Under the pieces are notes generated by a model, which had not been told where the DNA came from, ran no database searches, and worked only from the letters and a program-made list of their open reading frames with translations. This document shows, piece by piece, positions 14,667 to 27,210 of a DNA stretch of 64,000 nucleotides. This DNA comes from Brugia malayi (Eukaryota > Nematoda > Chromadorea > Rhabditida > Onchocercidae). The first letter of the stretch is position 1, and every line of letters begins with the position of its first letter. The stretch lies in contig NW_025062475.1 in assembly GCF_000002995.4 (NCBI RefSeq), positions 12,060,687 through 12,124,686 of the forward strand, in the 5' to 3' direction. A program made the translations under genes and the position numbers.

Positions 14667-17507
14667 AGTAATTTTAATTCTGACTTGAAATATTTTTCAT
14701 TTTTTTAAGTGACTATTTATTTGCAATAATCTAAGTGAAATTATTTGAAATTAAAATTTTAAAGACTTAAAAACTGTAAAACTGAGTCAATTCAAAATCG
14801 AATTAATTCATTAATTTAAATACAGAATAATTAGCTGTTGCATTTCCTTTTCTATTATTTTATTAAATTTATAAGATAAACAAATTTAATAAAACAGACA
14901 ATATTTCTAAAATTGGATAAATTTAATTGTAAAAAAAAGAAAGGATTAGGTATTAGTTAAATCGTGTAATAAAAAAGAAATGTAAATTCAGGTCTCCCTT
15001 AATTCTAATTCAGGATAGCGTCGTCATGTTGTTAGTTCTCAACGTGACCCATCTTTTAACTGATAACTGATCTTATTCGTTGTCACATATATAAATCACT
15101 TGTGACCTAAATCGAGACTAATGATTCTAATAATGATTGAAATATTTATTATCTTAACAGCAAATAATTATCGATAATTAAAAATTAAAATACTAAAAAT
15201 ATTAGGTGGAAATATTAATGCTTAATTTTATGCGTATAATCAATTTCCCGCATACTACGCAATATGTTGGAGTAATTTTTACTAAGTAAGCAATGAATAG
15301 ATAATAAGTAATAATAACTTTACTAAGTAAGCTACAAAATAAAACTTTTTTAATTAATTTTTTATTTTCAAAAAGTAAAAGAAGAAAAAAAGGCGCAAAA
15401 AAAAAATTATTTTCTATTTATTGCTTTAATGAATTTGATCTATAGTATATAAATATATTTTACTTAACTAATAGATTAAATATATTTTACTTAAATAATT
15501 TCATTTAACTAATAGATTAAATATATTTTACATTTAATATATAAATATATTTTCACTTAACTAATAGATTAAATATATTTTACTTAAATAATTTCATTTA
15601 ACTAATAGATTAAATATATTTTACATTTAATATATAAATATATTTTCATTTAACTAATAGATTAAATAAATATATTTTCACTTAACTAATAGATTAAATA
15701 TATTTTACTTAAATAATTTCATTTAACACAACTTCAAAATAATATAATTTGCGCAAAAATTTAACCATAAATTAATAAAAAAAGAAAAAAAAGCAAAGAG
15801 AATTCCAAGAGTGCAAGCAAGTTCACACTAACAAAAATTCCATTTGTTAATTGTAATATCGTTTCTCTTTACCCACTTACTCAATATTTTTTTTTTTTTT
15901 TTGTTCAAAACAAAAATATTTCATCGATCAATAAACAATTACAATCATTCATTTCGCTTTAAAAATAAAAAAAAAAAAAAATTGGATGTGTTATTTGACC
16001 TAAATGGTTGTAAGAAAGATAAAAATTTAAAGAATCAAAGAGTAAATAAGAAAAAAGTGTTAGAAAAGTTGAGAGATTTTCACAAAATTTTATCAAAATT
16101 TGACAAATTTAATTTATGTATACTGATATGAATTTAAAGAGCTTCTAATTTAAAAAGAATTGTTAAAAATAGTTCGGCTAGAAGTGGAAAAAAAATTTTT
16201 TTTTTTTTTTTTTTGAATTTAAGCTTAGAATGATTAATTAAAATAAAACACTGATATTTTATACCATGCAATTCTCTATCCAATAGTTTCAGTTTCGATA
16301 AAAAAATTTTAGGATCAGATATGGTTTTTTTTCTTTCGAATCATGGAATTGTCATTTGATCTGATCTGCGATGAAACCCATTAACTATACATCTTGAATT
16401 AATAAATTGTGTAATTAAACCTATAGTTGTACAGCAATTTAGCCACAAACTAACTCCTGAATCAACTTAAAGTGTTAGTTTTTTAGATTTTGAGATGTTG
16501 AAAAAGATTAATTTGATGATCACCAATTTATTAACATTAGCGCTGGGTGTAAATTTGTTTGAAAGAAGCATTTATCGTATGGTTTTATTTCTCCTTTAAT
16601 TCAAAATCTAAAAAATGAAATAAACATTTAAAAGCGAACAACGATTTATCCTCTTGAACATATACTTCAAATATTTGCAAAGTTATATGTTACATCTAAC
16701 AATCACTCAATGTTCATTTTACTTCCGTTACGAACAGACAAACTACAGTGCAAGTTGAAACCATTTCGAATAATAATTCGTATAATCCTCTTATGTACAT
16801 TGTTATCAATAGATCAATAATTTGTACATTTTTCTAAATAATCTTGTCAATGCATCATTTACATAAAATGTTAAAAAAAAATTATCTCAAGAAAAAAAAA
16901 AAAAATTTGCTTGCTAATATTAGAAGATAATAAGTTTTTTAGAGAAGATAGAAAATAAAAGATATACGATACACTTTGCTAACTAATAGACGCTCATACC
17001 ATTTCAAAATATTCATATGTCACTGAAATACAACCATAAACTGATCATAACAATAACAGGTTTTCCTATTTTTGTGATTCTGAAACAAACATTGTCTTTC
17101 ATACCAGTCGAATAGCCAATTTCTTATGCTCTTCGTCTGATTATACGAAACCATCATAAAAAATTTATGAGGTCACTATTATATCATCAACTATCTAAAT
17201 CAATTTATAACAGCATTAGGACAGAGTGAACTTACAATTAGAAAAAACACTACTCTAAGGCACTTACTTACTTCTCTTTTCCATTTACGATAACAAATAG
17301 AAGAGAGTTAAAAAAACATATGCAAACAAATTTAACTTAGTTGCAAAAAGTATAATGATAATATCATTAGCGTTCTTTATGATGAAAAGATAAAATAATT
17401 GAATACGAGATCACAAAAGAAAAAACAAAAAACGTAAAAAAGGTGGCACCTGATATAATAGAATGAAAGAATTTATCTTAAAAAAAAAAACCCATTGAAT
17501 AAAATGC
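9790..17507. other. Gene-poor AT-rich region of about 7.7 kb
   Basis: No coding exon was recognised on either strand. The sequence is dominated by A/T runs, including poly-T tracts of 20 bases or more near 13757-13780 and 14633-14660, and by scattered short direct repeats. A less AT-rich island lies at about 14990-15125 and another at about 16260-17300. Part of the right end must be the 3' UTR of the PP6 gene. The left end may hold missing 5' exons and the promoter of tyrosinase. Confidence 0.6.
15430..15735. repeat. AT-rich tandem repeat
   Basis: A composite repeat in which the phrase CTAATAGATTAAATATATTTT recurs about seven times, separated alternately by two kinds of spacer (ACTTAAATAATTTCATTTAA and ACATTTAATATATAAATATATT). 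The higher-order unit of about 120 bases is present about two and a half times. Confidence 0.85.
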
Positions 17508-19557
17508 TCACAAAAAGTACGGTGCAACAATACGATCCGGTTTTTCACGTTGATTATCACTAGCTTCGTCAAAATATTTTACTTGACGTTCATTTGAACT
17601 TATCTGAAGAATTGCTGCTTCATTACCACAACGATAACAATAGTTTGGCGCTGAAAAGCAAATAATAGAATTCTCTAGCATATAGTCATCAGAGTATCAT
17701 TATGCAAATTATAAACAATATTTAAAAAAAAAAAGTTTCATAACACTATTAAAAAAATTTGAATGCATCTAACATCCACTTAATTTCATTCCGCTAATTG
17801 CAAGCTCTGCAAATGCGGTAAATGAATTCACTTACATTTTTCGGGTTTTTTTTAAATTTTTTCATCACTATTTTTATCAGTGGTTCTTATAGACGATGAA
17901 CGCAACAATTTCGGCAAACAAATGATGATGAAAAAAAAAAATTTACATTTTACATTTAAAAGTTACTAACAATTAAAACATAAAATGAATAATAAGTGCT
18001 ATAAAAAAAATATAAGAAAAATGAAGATATTACCAGACCAAACGGTGCATAAAATGTCATCCCAAATATATTTGAAACCTTCTAGTACTAGCTGATGAGA
18101 CCGACATATTAATGTAAGGTCATTGGTGTGCATAAAACGTTTAGTTACTTCTTGACCGAAAAGCTGAAAATAATCGTTACCAAATAATTAAGAAAGCAGT
18201 ACATTACATTTCATCAAAACTGCAATAAAATTACATTATATTTAATGAAGTGATAAAACAACAAACCCATCCGGCTCCTCTTGGACTTAGTTCCCATCCT
18301 TCTTCCGTTGGCTCCGGATCAGACCACACTAAATCACATAAAGCACCTTTGCTTGGAATTTCAACAGCTCTGAAATAATCAGTATATAACAGAGCAAATC
18401 CTTACACTTTTGATTTTTTTTTTTCAATTTTTTCGATATATTGCCTTAGAATCAAAAAACATATAATTCATGTTATATTTTTTTCAAGTTTGCATTATAA
18501 AATAGAACATATGAAATACCTGTCTAAAGTAAACATTTTTTCAAGTGTCTTGATCTCTGGTGATAATCCACCATGAACACACAAAATGTGATCATCAATT
18601 AAAGCGCCAACAGGTAGCATATCAAATACCTAAAAATTTTGACAATCACATGACTATGTTTTATGATCATTGCTAATACTTATGCCATAAAATATGGACT
18701 TCTAGTAATTCGAACCTTACAACAACAGCGCCAAACCATAGCATGCCCATATTTCTGTATACATTCATCATAAAATCCATAAACAGCAGAAATGCGTCGA
18801 GATTCATGATTTCCTCGCAGAAGTGTTATTGATTCTGGATATCTGATCATTAACGCAAACAAATATGTTAGTGTTTCCAAGCTATAGTATCCTCTGAAAA
18901 TTATTATAATTCTTTAAGCAATTACTATAAAGAGGCATTAATGACAAGTTCAAAGTTGATTTGATTTCGAATCTGTAGAAAATTTCTTGAACCGAACCTA
19001 TCAACATAATCGCCCATGAAAACATATCTTGTAGATGGCACACGACCACCTGTTTCAAACAGTTTCAGCAAGTCATAAAATTGTCCATGTATGTCACCAC
19101 AAACAGTCACTGGTGAAGTTATTTCAACGACATTTGATTCATGTGACAGACGAGTAACTAACCTGAATATAGTAAAATGCGCCAAAAAGTAATCAATGAT
19201 TTGTGAAATTTTAGAAATCATTTTATATGGAATCGATATACCTAAATAGCATCCATCTGAACTGCTACTATTTTAAATCTAAAATTTGTGATAGTCCGCC
19301 ATTTCCAGTAAAGCGATGTTTTTCTCCAATCAGCAGTTCAGATTCCCAATACTAAGATTTGTTAAATTTATTTCTAAAAATACTGAAGAAATTTACATAT
19401 CACAGAGTAGAATCATCTCATCCTCTGGCAAATATTGACATTTCGAACTTTCTTCTACCCATCTGTCAGCATCAATGGTTAATCCTCTATATTGTAGTTT
19501 ATACTGCGTTTCATTACCATCACCAACTCCCTGTTGTTCATCTCCTGATTTGGTCAT
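17508..19557 (-). CDS. pph-6: Serine/threonine protein phosphatase, PP6 catalytic subunit type
   Basis: Metal-dependent PP2A-family phosphatase. Seven exons join in phase: 19557-19397, 19162-18998, 18893-18716, 18629-18520, 18369-18267, 18163-18034, 17650-17508; 329 residues. Catalytic motifs are all present: CGDIHGQ (residues 75-81), [23 protein letters not shown], and the C-terminal PYFL whose leucine is methylated in this family. RGAGWLFG with Trp, and the stretch [13 protein letters not shown], fit PP6 rather than PP4 (Tyr-Leu) or PP2A (Tyr-Thr). The stretch just before the terminal PYFL differs from that of other PP6 proteins, so the gene is somewhat diverged. The N-terminus is about 25 residues longer than usual. 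It could be longer still if an upstream exon at 19959-19879 is used. GrpE lies upstream on the same strand. Confidence 0.93.
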
Positions 19558-19878
19558 AATCTGAAAATTCTAGCAAGAAAAATATTTATAATCTCAAAAT
19601 CAGAAGAAATAGTTCGAGAAATATTATCCAGCACATATCTTCCTTGAACTAATGAACCAAGTGCTCCAGAATTGACAGAATTCATAAATTAGTTTGCATG
19701 TGTGAATATTTTATAGGAATCTATGAAGATATGAATGAAACTCATAGGTTAATTCACCCCATTCCATTCACGAACTGTTTTATTTTAACATAATTTATGA
19801 AGAATTGAAATGTTTCAAACACAATCTTTTATTGTTAAAAATTAGCCTTAAGGAAAAAAATCTGTGGAACTGACAAAC

Positions 19879-19959
19879 CTTCCGGCGTCCACCTCTCCAT
19901 GCTCTCCGGAACTTACTACTGCGTGAAAACCTATTCTTCTTTTTCTTGAATGGATTCAT
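19879..19959 (-). other. Candidate upstream coding exon of the PP6 gene (basic N-terminal extension)
   Basis: An ATG at 19959 opens 27 codons ending exactly at an AAG/GTTTGT donor. The predicted peptide is strongly basic (begins MNPFKKKKNRFSR, ends WRGGRRK). An acceptor (TTTTCAG) ends at 19561, and the exon starting at 19560 would continue in frame (ATT ATG ACC ...) into the PP6 sequence. The join is phase-consistent, but this may equally be a 5' UTR or another start site. Confidence 0.4.
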
Positions 19960-20828
19960 TTTCGTGAAGCAGAAAACTACTTACGAGCTACAGGAAAGCA
20001 CCAGTAGACTAGAAACTGATAAAGCAATCAAACTGTTTACTTATGAATTAGATAAATTTTACTAACTAAACGTATGATACAATCTTCCAGTCCTTCTCAA
20101 TCAATCTCTTTGGTATGACAGGATCGATCTAATATTTTGATAGAATCCTACTGCTCCCCTGAATAATTCTATTTAAACATTGAACGATTGTAGATCATAT
20201 CTACGAAAAATGAACAGTTATATACCTGACAGACTGATAGAAAAGAACTTCCAGAAGCTAAGATCCAAATCTGAATATGACCTGCTGTAGAGACTTGGGT
20301 TAGCGCACATGAAATCTTAATCTTAAAGATGATAAATGTATATAAAGATATGGAAGAAGACTCTTCAGGATTTTTCAAAAAATGAAATTTCGCAATCTAA
20401 GGAATTCAAAAAACTAGCTACGCATATTCATCTGCATTTTGAAAGTTATATAACAGAAACGAAAAAAAAAAAGAAAATAATTAAGTGTATTTTTAAATAT
20501 ACGCTGTCTATCAAAAATTTTAAATCTCTAGTGCAATAACATTTACTTTGCATACTGAAAGTAAAACATTTAAGTAAATCAGCAGAAAATAACCAATAAC
20601 ACTATGAAATAGAACATTTTTACGCCATTTATAGGCAAAACACAAAAAAGTCACGGGCAAAATTTAATAGCAGGAAAGATGTACCAAGAAAAAAACAAAG
20701 TACCAGACTTTTTTGTTGCACTTTTACCATAAGAGAAACACTTTTTTCTTTGCCGTATAAAACTCTACACTTTAAAACGGATACAAATCAGTAGTAATAA
20801 GTGAAACAATTACTAAAATCAATCACAA
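19960..20828. other. Intergenic region between GrpE and PP6
   Basis: Nothing recognisable was found in about 870 bases. If GrpE and PP6 are co-transcribed this would be the intercistronic spacer plus the GrpE 3' UTR. The short open frames here have no family features. Confidence 0.5.
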
Positions 20829-23045
20829 TCACTGTACAACACCGACTTTTGCTGCACGAATAGGTCGATTCTGCAAAGCGTAACCTATTTTTATTACTTG
20901 TGCTATGTATCCAGACTCGAATTTTGCCTAAAATAAATTATGTATTAGTGTTTTTAAATCATCAACCATGACTTGGAAACAGATTTTTAAAAAATATTCT
21001 TTTTTAAAAGTGTCATTTTTTTTTAAACAAAAGTACCCTCTTTTAACACGTGATCTACAACGAGCAATAGACATATGAAACACAAACAATCTTGTGAAAT
21101 CTTTTGAAGAAAAATTTAGACCTAAGAGGTCTAAAAGTGGAACCGGTCTTCGAAAGCCTTAACGATTATTAATACAAAACATTAATCTCCCAAATTCTTT
21201 ATCAAGTAATTTCTGATGAGACAAAAAAAACTTACTTTATCTTTCGGTATTTGAAAAACAGCTTCATGCAACGCTGGGTCGAATTTTTCACCCTCTGGAG
21301 AAATTTGTTTCAGTCCATGCTTAACGAATGATTTTTGCAATACTGTTCTTGTCATCTCTAGTCCCTCGAATAAATTTTTTAAAGAAATATTCTTATCCAA
21401 TTCTTCCTTCTTCACTGCGCCCACTGCGAGATCAAGAATATCTGCTACCTAAAAAAAATCTAGTCTAACAGGCAAATTTTCTTCCTGAGTAGATCAAAAA
21501 AATGAAGAAAAAAAATACAAACCTCAAGTAAGTCTTTGCAGAAACCTTGAATAGCAAATACTTTCGCTTCTTCCGTTTGCTTATGTCCACGACGACGCAC
21601 ATTTTCAACTTCAGCTAATGCTCGAGTGTATTTATCCTTAAAATTTCATTACATTATGTCTCGATAAGTGAGCTTTATAAAATAAAATTCCCATATATTT
21701 CCGACAAATTTTTAAAAAACAAAACTTTGCTTTCTACAAACATTTTCGATATGCCTTTTTTAATTTGTAAAAAGAAAAAGACATACAAAACTGCTTTTTC
21801 TAACAAAGATATAAAGCGCCAGTTTTTTAAAATGTACAAACCGCTTTTTATGTCAAATAAAAAGATGAAACAACATGGCGAAATACGAAGATGCGAATAA
21901 AGAGGAATGCTAAATCAATCTTTCATAAAGCTGTACTTAATGTCAGAAATTTGGCCAAGTTAGATATTAGGTGGCAATTTTTGGGAGCGTAAATGCAAGC
22001 AATCAGTAGATAGGACATATGAAAATGCTTTTGCTCAACCTACATCAACTTTAACAACAAACTCAGTTTTACTACAATTTATGGAAAGAGCAATGCTACC
22101 AATAAGCAAGCTCACAAATTTACCTTGAAACTAGCTACTTCTTCTAACAATACATCATATTCAGTGGCGAGAGCATCAAATGCAGGTCGAGGTATCACAA
22201 ACTCTTCTTCAGTCTCTGAGACACCAATCGACTTCTTCACTTTCGTAAGAAATTCAGCACCTTAATTGAGGTTTCTTTTCACTCATTACAGTTTCCTAAC
22301 TTTTTTTTTTTAATTCGAAATCCATAGACCTCTTAAAAACAATAAAAGTGACGGAAAAATATATCAATTATTCAACTCCATCTATTAGATAAGCTTTGTT
22401 CTATTTTCTTCACGACAAAAACCAATCACATATTGCATAATCATATGTTACTGTTTCTTCCCTAAATTCTATGCAAAGCCATTTCAAAACTTCAGCAACA
22501 TATTTCACTAATCAACAATTCATGAGAAAATCGTAGCTGAATTAAATATTAAAGAATACTTGTTAGTCTTGCATTTTCATGTTTTAAGGAGAAACTTGAT
22601 GCTTCATTAGCTCCTTCCTTTTGCACAGCTGCACTAAATGAAAATCGTGTCGTTGATGTCGGAAAATTATCCTTAAACAACAATCTGAAAAAATAATGGT
22701 TATAAAAAAGTTAATAATATTATACTATTTTTTATAGTACTATTTCTTTGATATTCTTGATAAAAAAAAGTTCCTCAAGAAAAAAATGAGCAATATTCCA
22801 GTATGTAAGAATAAGAATATAAAAAATGATAATCCAATTTTCCTATTTCATAGTGATCTATTCCACTATCTCTCAGATAAAAATTAAACTAATACTATTG
22901 TCTCTTTTCATCCAGTATTAAAAGAATAGTGCAAACGAAAAGTATAAAAGATAAACAACCTTTTGTTATATTGTGTAATTGTTCGTGCTTCTATTCTAAA
23001 CACACGTATGCTATTTGGCAACGTCAGGCACGTACGTTTGATCAT
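20829..23045 (-). CDS. GrpE, mitochondrial nucleotide exchange factor for Hsp70
   Basis: Co-chaperone that releases ADP from matrix Hsp70 during protein import and folding. Six exons join in phase: 23045-22960, 22684-22560, 22260-22124, 21636-21523, 21448-21236, 20927-20829; 257 residues. Residues 1 to about 40 are rich in Arg, Ser and Thr with few acids, as in a mitochondrial targeting sequence. Then comes the long charged helix (EYDVLLEEVASFK, DKYTRALAEVENVRRR). The GrpE core follows (FCKDLLEVADILDLA, LKNLFEGLEMT), and the C-terminal beta-wing (FDPALHEAVFQIP, then SGYIAQVIKIGYALQNRPIR, AAKVGV). The length fits mitochondrial GrpE. The start at 23045 is the first in-frame ATG of the targeting exon. 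Confidence 0.96.
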
Positions 23046-24331
23046 AACCGTTTCACACTGTGAGTACTTCCTCGTCTGTTACATGAAATATGCAATTATT
23101 ACTAAATCAACAAAAGCTAAAGGTATTATATAAACTAAGCCAAACTTTCCAGAATTATTGTTATGAACATATTCTCTTCTCACTCGCATAATCCAAATAT
23201 TCTTAAAAGTCATTCCGAGGGAGAAAAAGAACGAGGAAATCACAGATCATCTAGTATTACCAGAAAATGCTACCGATCATCCGAGCTGTATTAGACAATA
23301 CGGTCCCGCAATGATTTTCCTCCTGATCTTTTTTGTTTTTTTCTTTCGTTCTCCTCTATCTTGCATTTCTCATTTTCCCTAAGTGTTTTATTCATATATT
23401 TCGTCTGCTGCGCTACAACGCATTGGATTTTTTTGCTAAGTGTCCGATATGGCGCCATGATAACAGTCCTGCAAGTGTTCACGTCATCTAGGCTTCACGT
23501 GCGTCACTCAGAACCTATACGTTACTCAGAGTCAATAGCATTTATGGATTTGCAAATCACGTGTATTACGTCATTCCTAAAGTTCGTAGATAATTATGGT
23601 CGTTTATTTGCTATTTAATATTGGAATGCATTTCTTTTTTAAATAAAGAGATTCTATTATGTGTCATTTTAATTCCGTTCTCTTTATTCTCTTATTAATT
23701 ACTTATTCTGATTATTCGCACTATTAAAATGATTTTAGTTAGAAAATGAGGGAACAGTTTCACTGAGTTTAAAATGGACCATAAAGTCGCTATAATAAAT
23801 TGTATTGTAAAAGAGATGAGAAACTCGTCTTGACTGTATAATTGGAATTTTATTCAGTGTTTCGAGGCTAATTCGTTTACAAATTACAGTTGCAACAGAA
23901 CTTTGTATTTATTATTTTGTAATCTTAGGTCAAGAGGTGAAGAAAAGGTATGGAAATGTTTATTTCTATGCTCTATTAACTTATTCCTGGTTGACAAGAA
24001 TTGACTTTTTTCCTTTAAATCTGAATGTAATGATTTACGAAGTCAGAATCATAATTCTACTTTGTCACAACACGTAAAATCCATGTGCAAGTATAATGTT
24101 TAAAGGCTGTTCTTGTTACTTTTAAATGTATATTTCATTTATAGTTATTCTCATTTGTTATTTTTTTTTTCGATGTATAAACGTGGCATCATAACATGCA
24201 TTAAGTGATTAGATACGTATATTATTATTACTACTATTATTATTATAATATATATATGACGTATAACTAACTGAAAGGTACAAATTCTAGGTGTAGTATT
24301 AGTAAACTACAATGTTGTAATTCAATTAAAA
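23046..24331. promoter_or_regulatory. Divergent intergenic region between GrpE and L16
   Basis: About 1.3 kb between oppositely oriented starts. The part at about 23200-23620 is less AT-rich and contains open frames on both strands without recognisable protein features, so it is more likely promoter than gene. A small ATT/TAT run lies near 24218-24256. Confidence 0.4.
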
Positions 24332-25601
24332 ATGTTATTCCAACGAGCTGAAAAATCAATCTGGCAAAATTCTGTACGTTTTTTACGAAATAACAAAAAA
24401 TGGTTACCGAAACCCGAGCCGGAAACATTTGAAAGTAAGTTTAATTAACTGAGATTTAGTAAAAGAATGTTTCGATTGTTGCATGGCTAATGTGAACTTC
24501 GCAATGCTAACTTCAGGCAGTTAAGTAAAAGTCTTATTATAGCATTATACTGGGATTAGGATGCCTATCAGAACGAAAGTAGACACTGTCATTGCAGATG
24601 TTGTGTTTCCACCAAACGGAGAGTATAAATTGCCAGCAATGCCGGAGGAACCGACTTATGATCCCGCATTGGGTGAATGTAAATATAAGTCATCAAAGCA
24701 GCTCGTCAGTATCCGTGGTGTTGAGGAAGTGCATACAGAATTGATCCATAAACAATACGGCCTTGCTGCCGTTGCTGGTGGCTTCATTAGTGCATATGAT
24801 TTCAATTTTATTCGTGTAAGATCTTTTAATTTTGTTCATTTGTTTTCTAGCTAAAGCGTTGAATCAGTTATTTGCATCATAAAATCTTCCTTACCAGTTA
24901 TTTTAGGATCTTATCAGTTTACTCTAAGCTGTGTTGACAATCTCTCTTTTGCAAAAGCAGTGTGGTTAATTTGAATTTGGACTTACACTTACTCAAGTTA
25001 TTAAAATTTATTTGTAGGACCGTTTAAATAGAAATCTTCTAAAAAATCAGTTTGCAATATGGAGAGTTCCGGCACCGTGGCTTCCTCGTACGAAGAGGGC
25101 AATTGGGGCAAAAGCGGGTAGTGGTAAGGGGAATATTCATCATTATGTTACACCTGTTCGAGCAAAGAGAATTATTTTGGAAGTCGGTGGTTACATTATG
25201 GAATTGGAGGTAGAACGAATTTATTTTCTTATTAAATAAATATTAGAAATGTGCTCATTTCCTTTTTGCTATCACTGATGAAATGAGACGTAATACTTAA
25301 ATTTTTTTCGTCACCAATTGATAGCTTATATTTTTAATCTACAAAGAAATCGTATCGATTAATATCGACTAGTATTGTATTTCAGGCTAGGGCTTACCTG
25401 ATGTATCTTTGCGAACGATTCCGTTTTCCTGTGGAATTTATTAGCGAAAAAATATTGGAGGAGAAGAAGCTTCAGGAGAAAAAGATTGAGGAAATGAATG
25501 TTAATAAATTTAATTGGGATTTAGCTTTGAAATATAATATGCAAAATTGCCGCAAATGGCTATCGTATTATGATATCGCTTTTAAATGCAAATATACATA
25601 A
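24332..25601 (+). CDS. mrpl-16: Mitochondrial ribosomal protein uL16m
   Basis: Large-subunit protein of the mitochondrial ribosome, placed near the peptidyl-transferase centre in the uL16 family. Secure exons are 24561-24815 (preceded by in-frame sequence or an acceptor), 25018-25209 and 25386-25601. Family motifs are IRGVEEVHTELIHKQYGLAA, the AIWRVPAPW stretch, AGSGKGNIHHYVTPV and EVGGYIMELEARAYL. An upstream exon beginning with ATG at 24332 encodes a plausible mitochondrial N-terminus (MLFQRAEKSIWQ ... WLPKPEPETFE). Its best donor (GAAA/GTAAGT, ends 24434) is out of phase with the best acceptor (24542). A phase-correct alternative pairs a donor ending at 24438 with an acceptor ending at 24559. 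The N-terminus is therefore uncertain. The gene is the first in a likely operon with PGAP2 and LYAR. Confidence 0.92.
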
Positions 25602-26000
25602 GAATTATGAAAATTTTATATTTTGGTGTTTTGAATAGTTGAAATTTTAAATTAACGACACAAATCTTATTTGTTTTTTAGAGAGAGTATTTAAATGAAA
25701 TTAAGATTTGATATAATCTTTTTTCAGTGATTGTTTTTAACTATTTTTTTAGTATTTGTTTTGTTGTGTTTGTATATTTTGTGGATAAAATATTTCTTCA
25801 ATGTAAAGGTGAGAAAGTCCGTTTGTTTCATCACTAGAGACATACTTTGTACAGAGGAATTATAGTTGACAGTGAATATTAAAAAAAGCTCTACGGATAA
25901 TATTGCTGTCAAAATCATACGCTTTATTGACAAACTGCTGAAAATATATCTTTTGTTTTGATAATTAGTAGGATTTTTAATTTACAGTAATGGATATCAG
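25602..26000 (+). other. L16 to PGAP2 spacer with candidate trans-splice acceptor
   Basis: About 400 bases separate the two genes. A TTTACAG acceptor ends at 25987 and a second AG (GATATCAG) ends at 26000, directly before the PGAP2 ATG. These would fit spliced-leader addition in an operon. No clean AATAAA was seen in the spacer. Confidence 0.5.
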
Positions 26001-27210
26001 ATGGCATTAGTAGCTGACGAGGAATTGTTGAGCTTTTCATTCCGATGGTTTGTTTTTATTACGGCAGGTTTACCTTTCACTGCCTTATTTCTTTGCATAT
26101 CATTATCATTAGCATTACATCTGGATGAATCTACTAGAACCCATTGCGGTGTTGTAAATTATTTGCCTTCCATATCGGCTGCTGTTGCATCTTTCTCACC
26201 AGAGCGCTATATTTGGAGGTTTTTCATTGCTTTGCATTCTGCACCGCGTATTGTGGCGGCTTTGGCGTATAAGTAAGTTTCCTTATTTATTGCTATATTA
26301 CTTTCATTTTTGTGGTAATCATTCATTAATTTATTATTTGTGTTATCTTTCATTTTTTTTTTCTTTTCAACAGGAATCTGTTGCTAACATCTCCGTTACG
26401 ACCGTTAAGTGATCGTACATGGTTTGAATTATCTTGTCAAATAGCATGTTTTTTAAATATCGCTGAAGCTTTATTCCTTCTTCTGTTAACTACCGCTTCA
26501 TCAGTCGAAAACTATGGTATGTTTTATTGAGTTTCAGTTATTTAAACAATGAAGAATAGTCGTCATTTCAAATGAATATGAATATTTTAGTTGTACATAA
26601 AGTATCATTTCTTGGATTTTCTCTCTGCTCAACGATATATATGCTTGTAGCAACGACTCTGTTTCAATATTCTGGTAGACGTCGTACATCTTCACTAGTT
26701 AGTTTTCTTTTTTTGTTTTATAATTTCTGCATTAATTGTATTGAAAAATTGAAAATGGAAGATAGCATGATGAAAGATTTGATCTCACAGCAGTCCACTG
26801 TATTACTCATGTTTGAGAGAATATTAGTGTAGTGGAATTTATCGCACTTATTTAATATAATGTTGTATCGAATTATCTGTTTTTCACTAGTGATATTGAT
26901 GTATTCCTAATTTTTCTTTCTTATTTAGGGAGAAAAATCATTCCAATACAAAGTACTTATGTGTTCCATATCAATGCTATCGCTTCTGCTTGCCGTATAT
27001 TTCTTCGAGCGTCATAATACATATTGTGAGCCTGGGATATATACACTGTTTGCTATTGCTGAATACGTTGTTGTATTAACCAATATACTTTTTCACTGTA
27101 CCTTACTTTTTGATTTTCACGGGAAATATTTTATCTTGACTTCATCTGGTCCAAACTTTCATTATCAACCTCTGTTGCCGGAATTTAACGCTAATAAACG
27201 TTCTACTTAA
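26001..27210 (+). CDS. PGAP2 / FRAG1 family GPI-anchor lipid-remodelling membrane protein
   Basis: Golgi membrane protein required for fatty-acid remodelling of GPI anchors. Four exons join in phase: 26001-26272, 26374-26516, 26591-26697, 26929-27210; 267 residues. Family signatures include THCGVVNYLPSISAA, ERYIWRFFIALHSAPR, SVENYVVHK, AVYFFERHNTYCEPGIYTLF and the AIAEYVVVLTNILFH segment. About six hydrophobic segments are visible, as expected for this polytopic family. The start at 26001 gives the short cytosolic N-terminus before the first membrane segment (FVFITAGLPFTALFLCISLS). The length agrees with human PGAP2 (about 250 residues). Confidence 0.95.

Noticed and set aside
23291..23618. 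Open frames on both strands in the GrpE–L16 interval
   Set aside because: No recognisable family features, overlapping on opposite strands, and positioned where a divergent promoter is expected.
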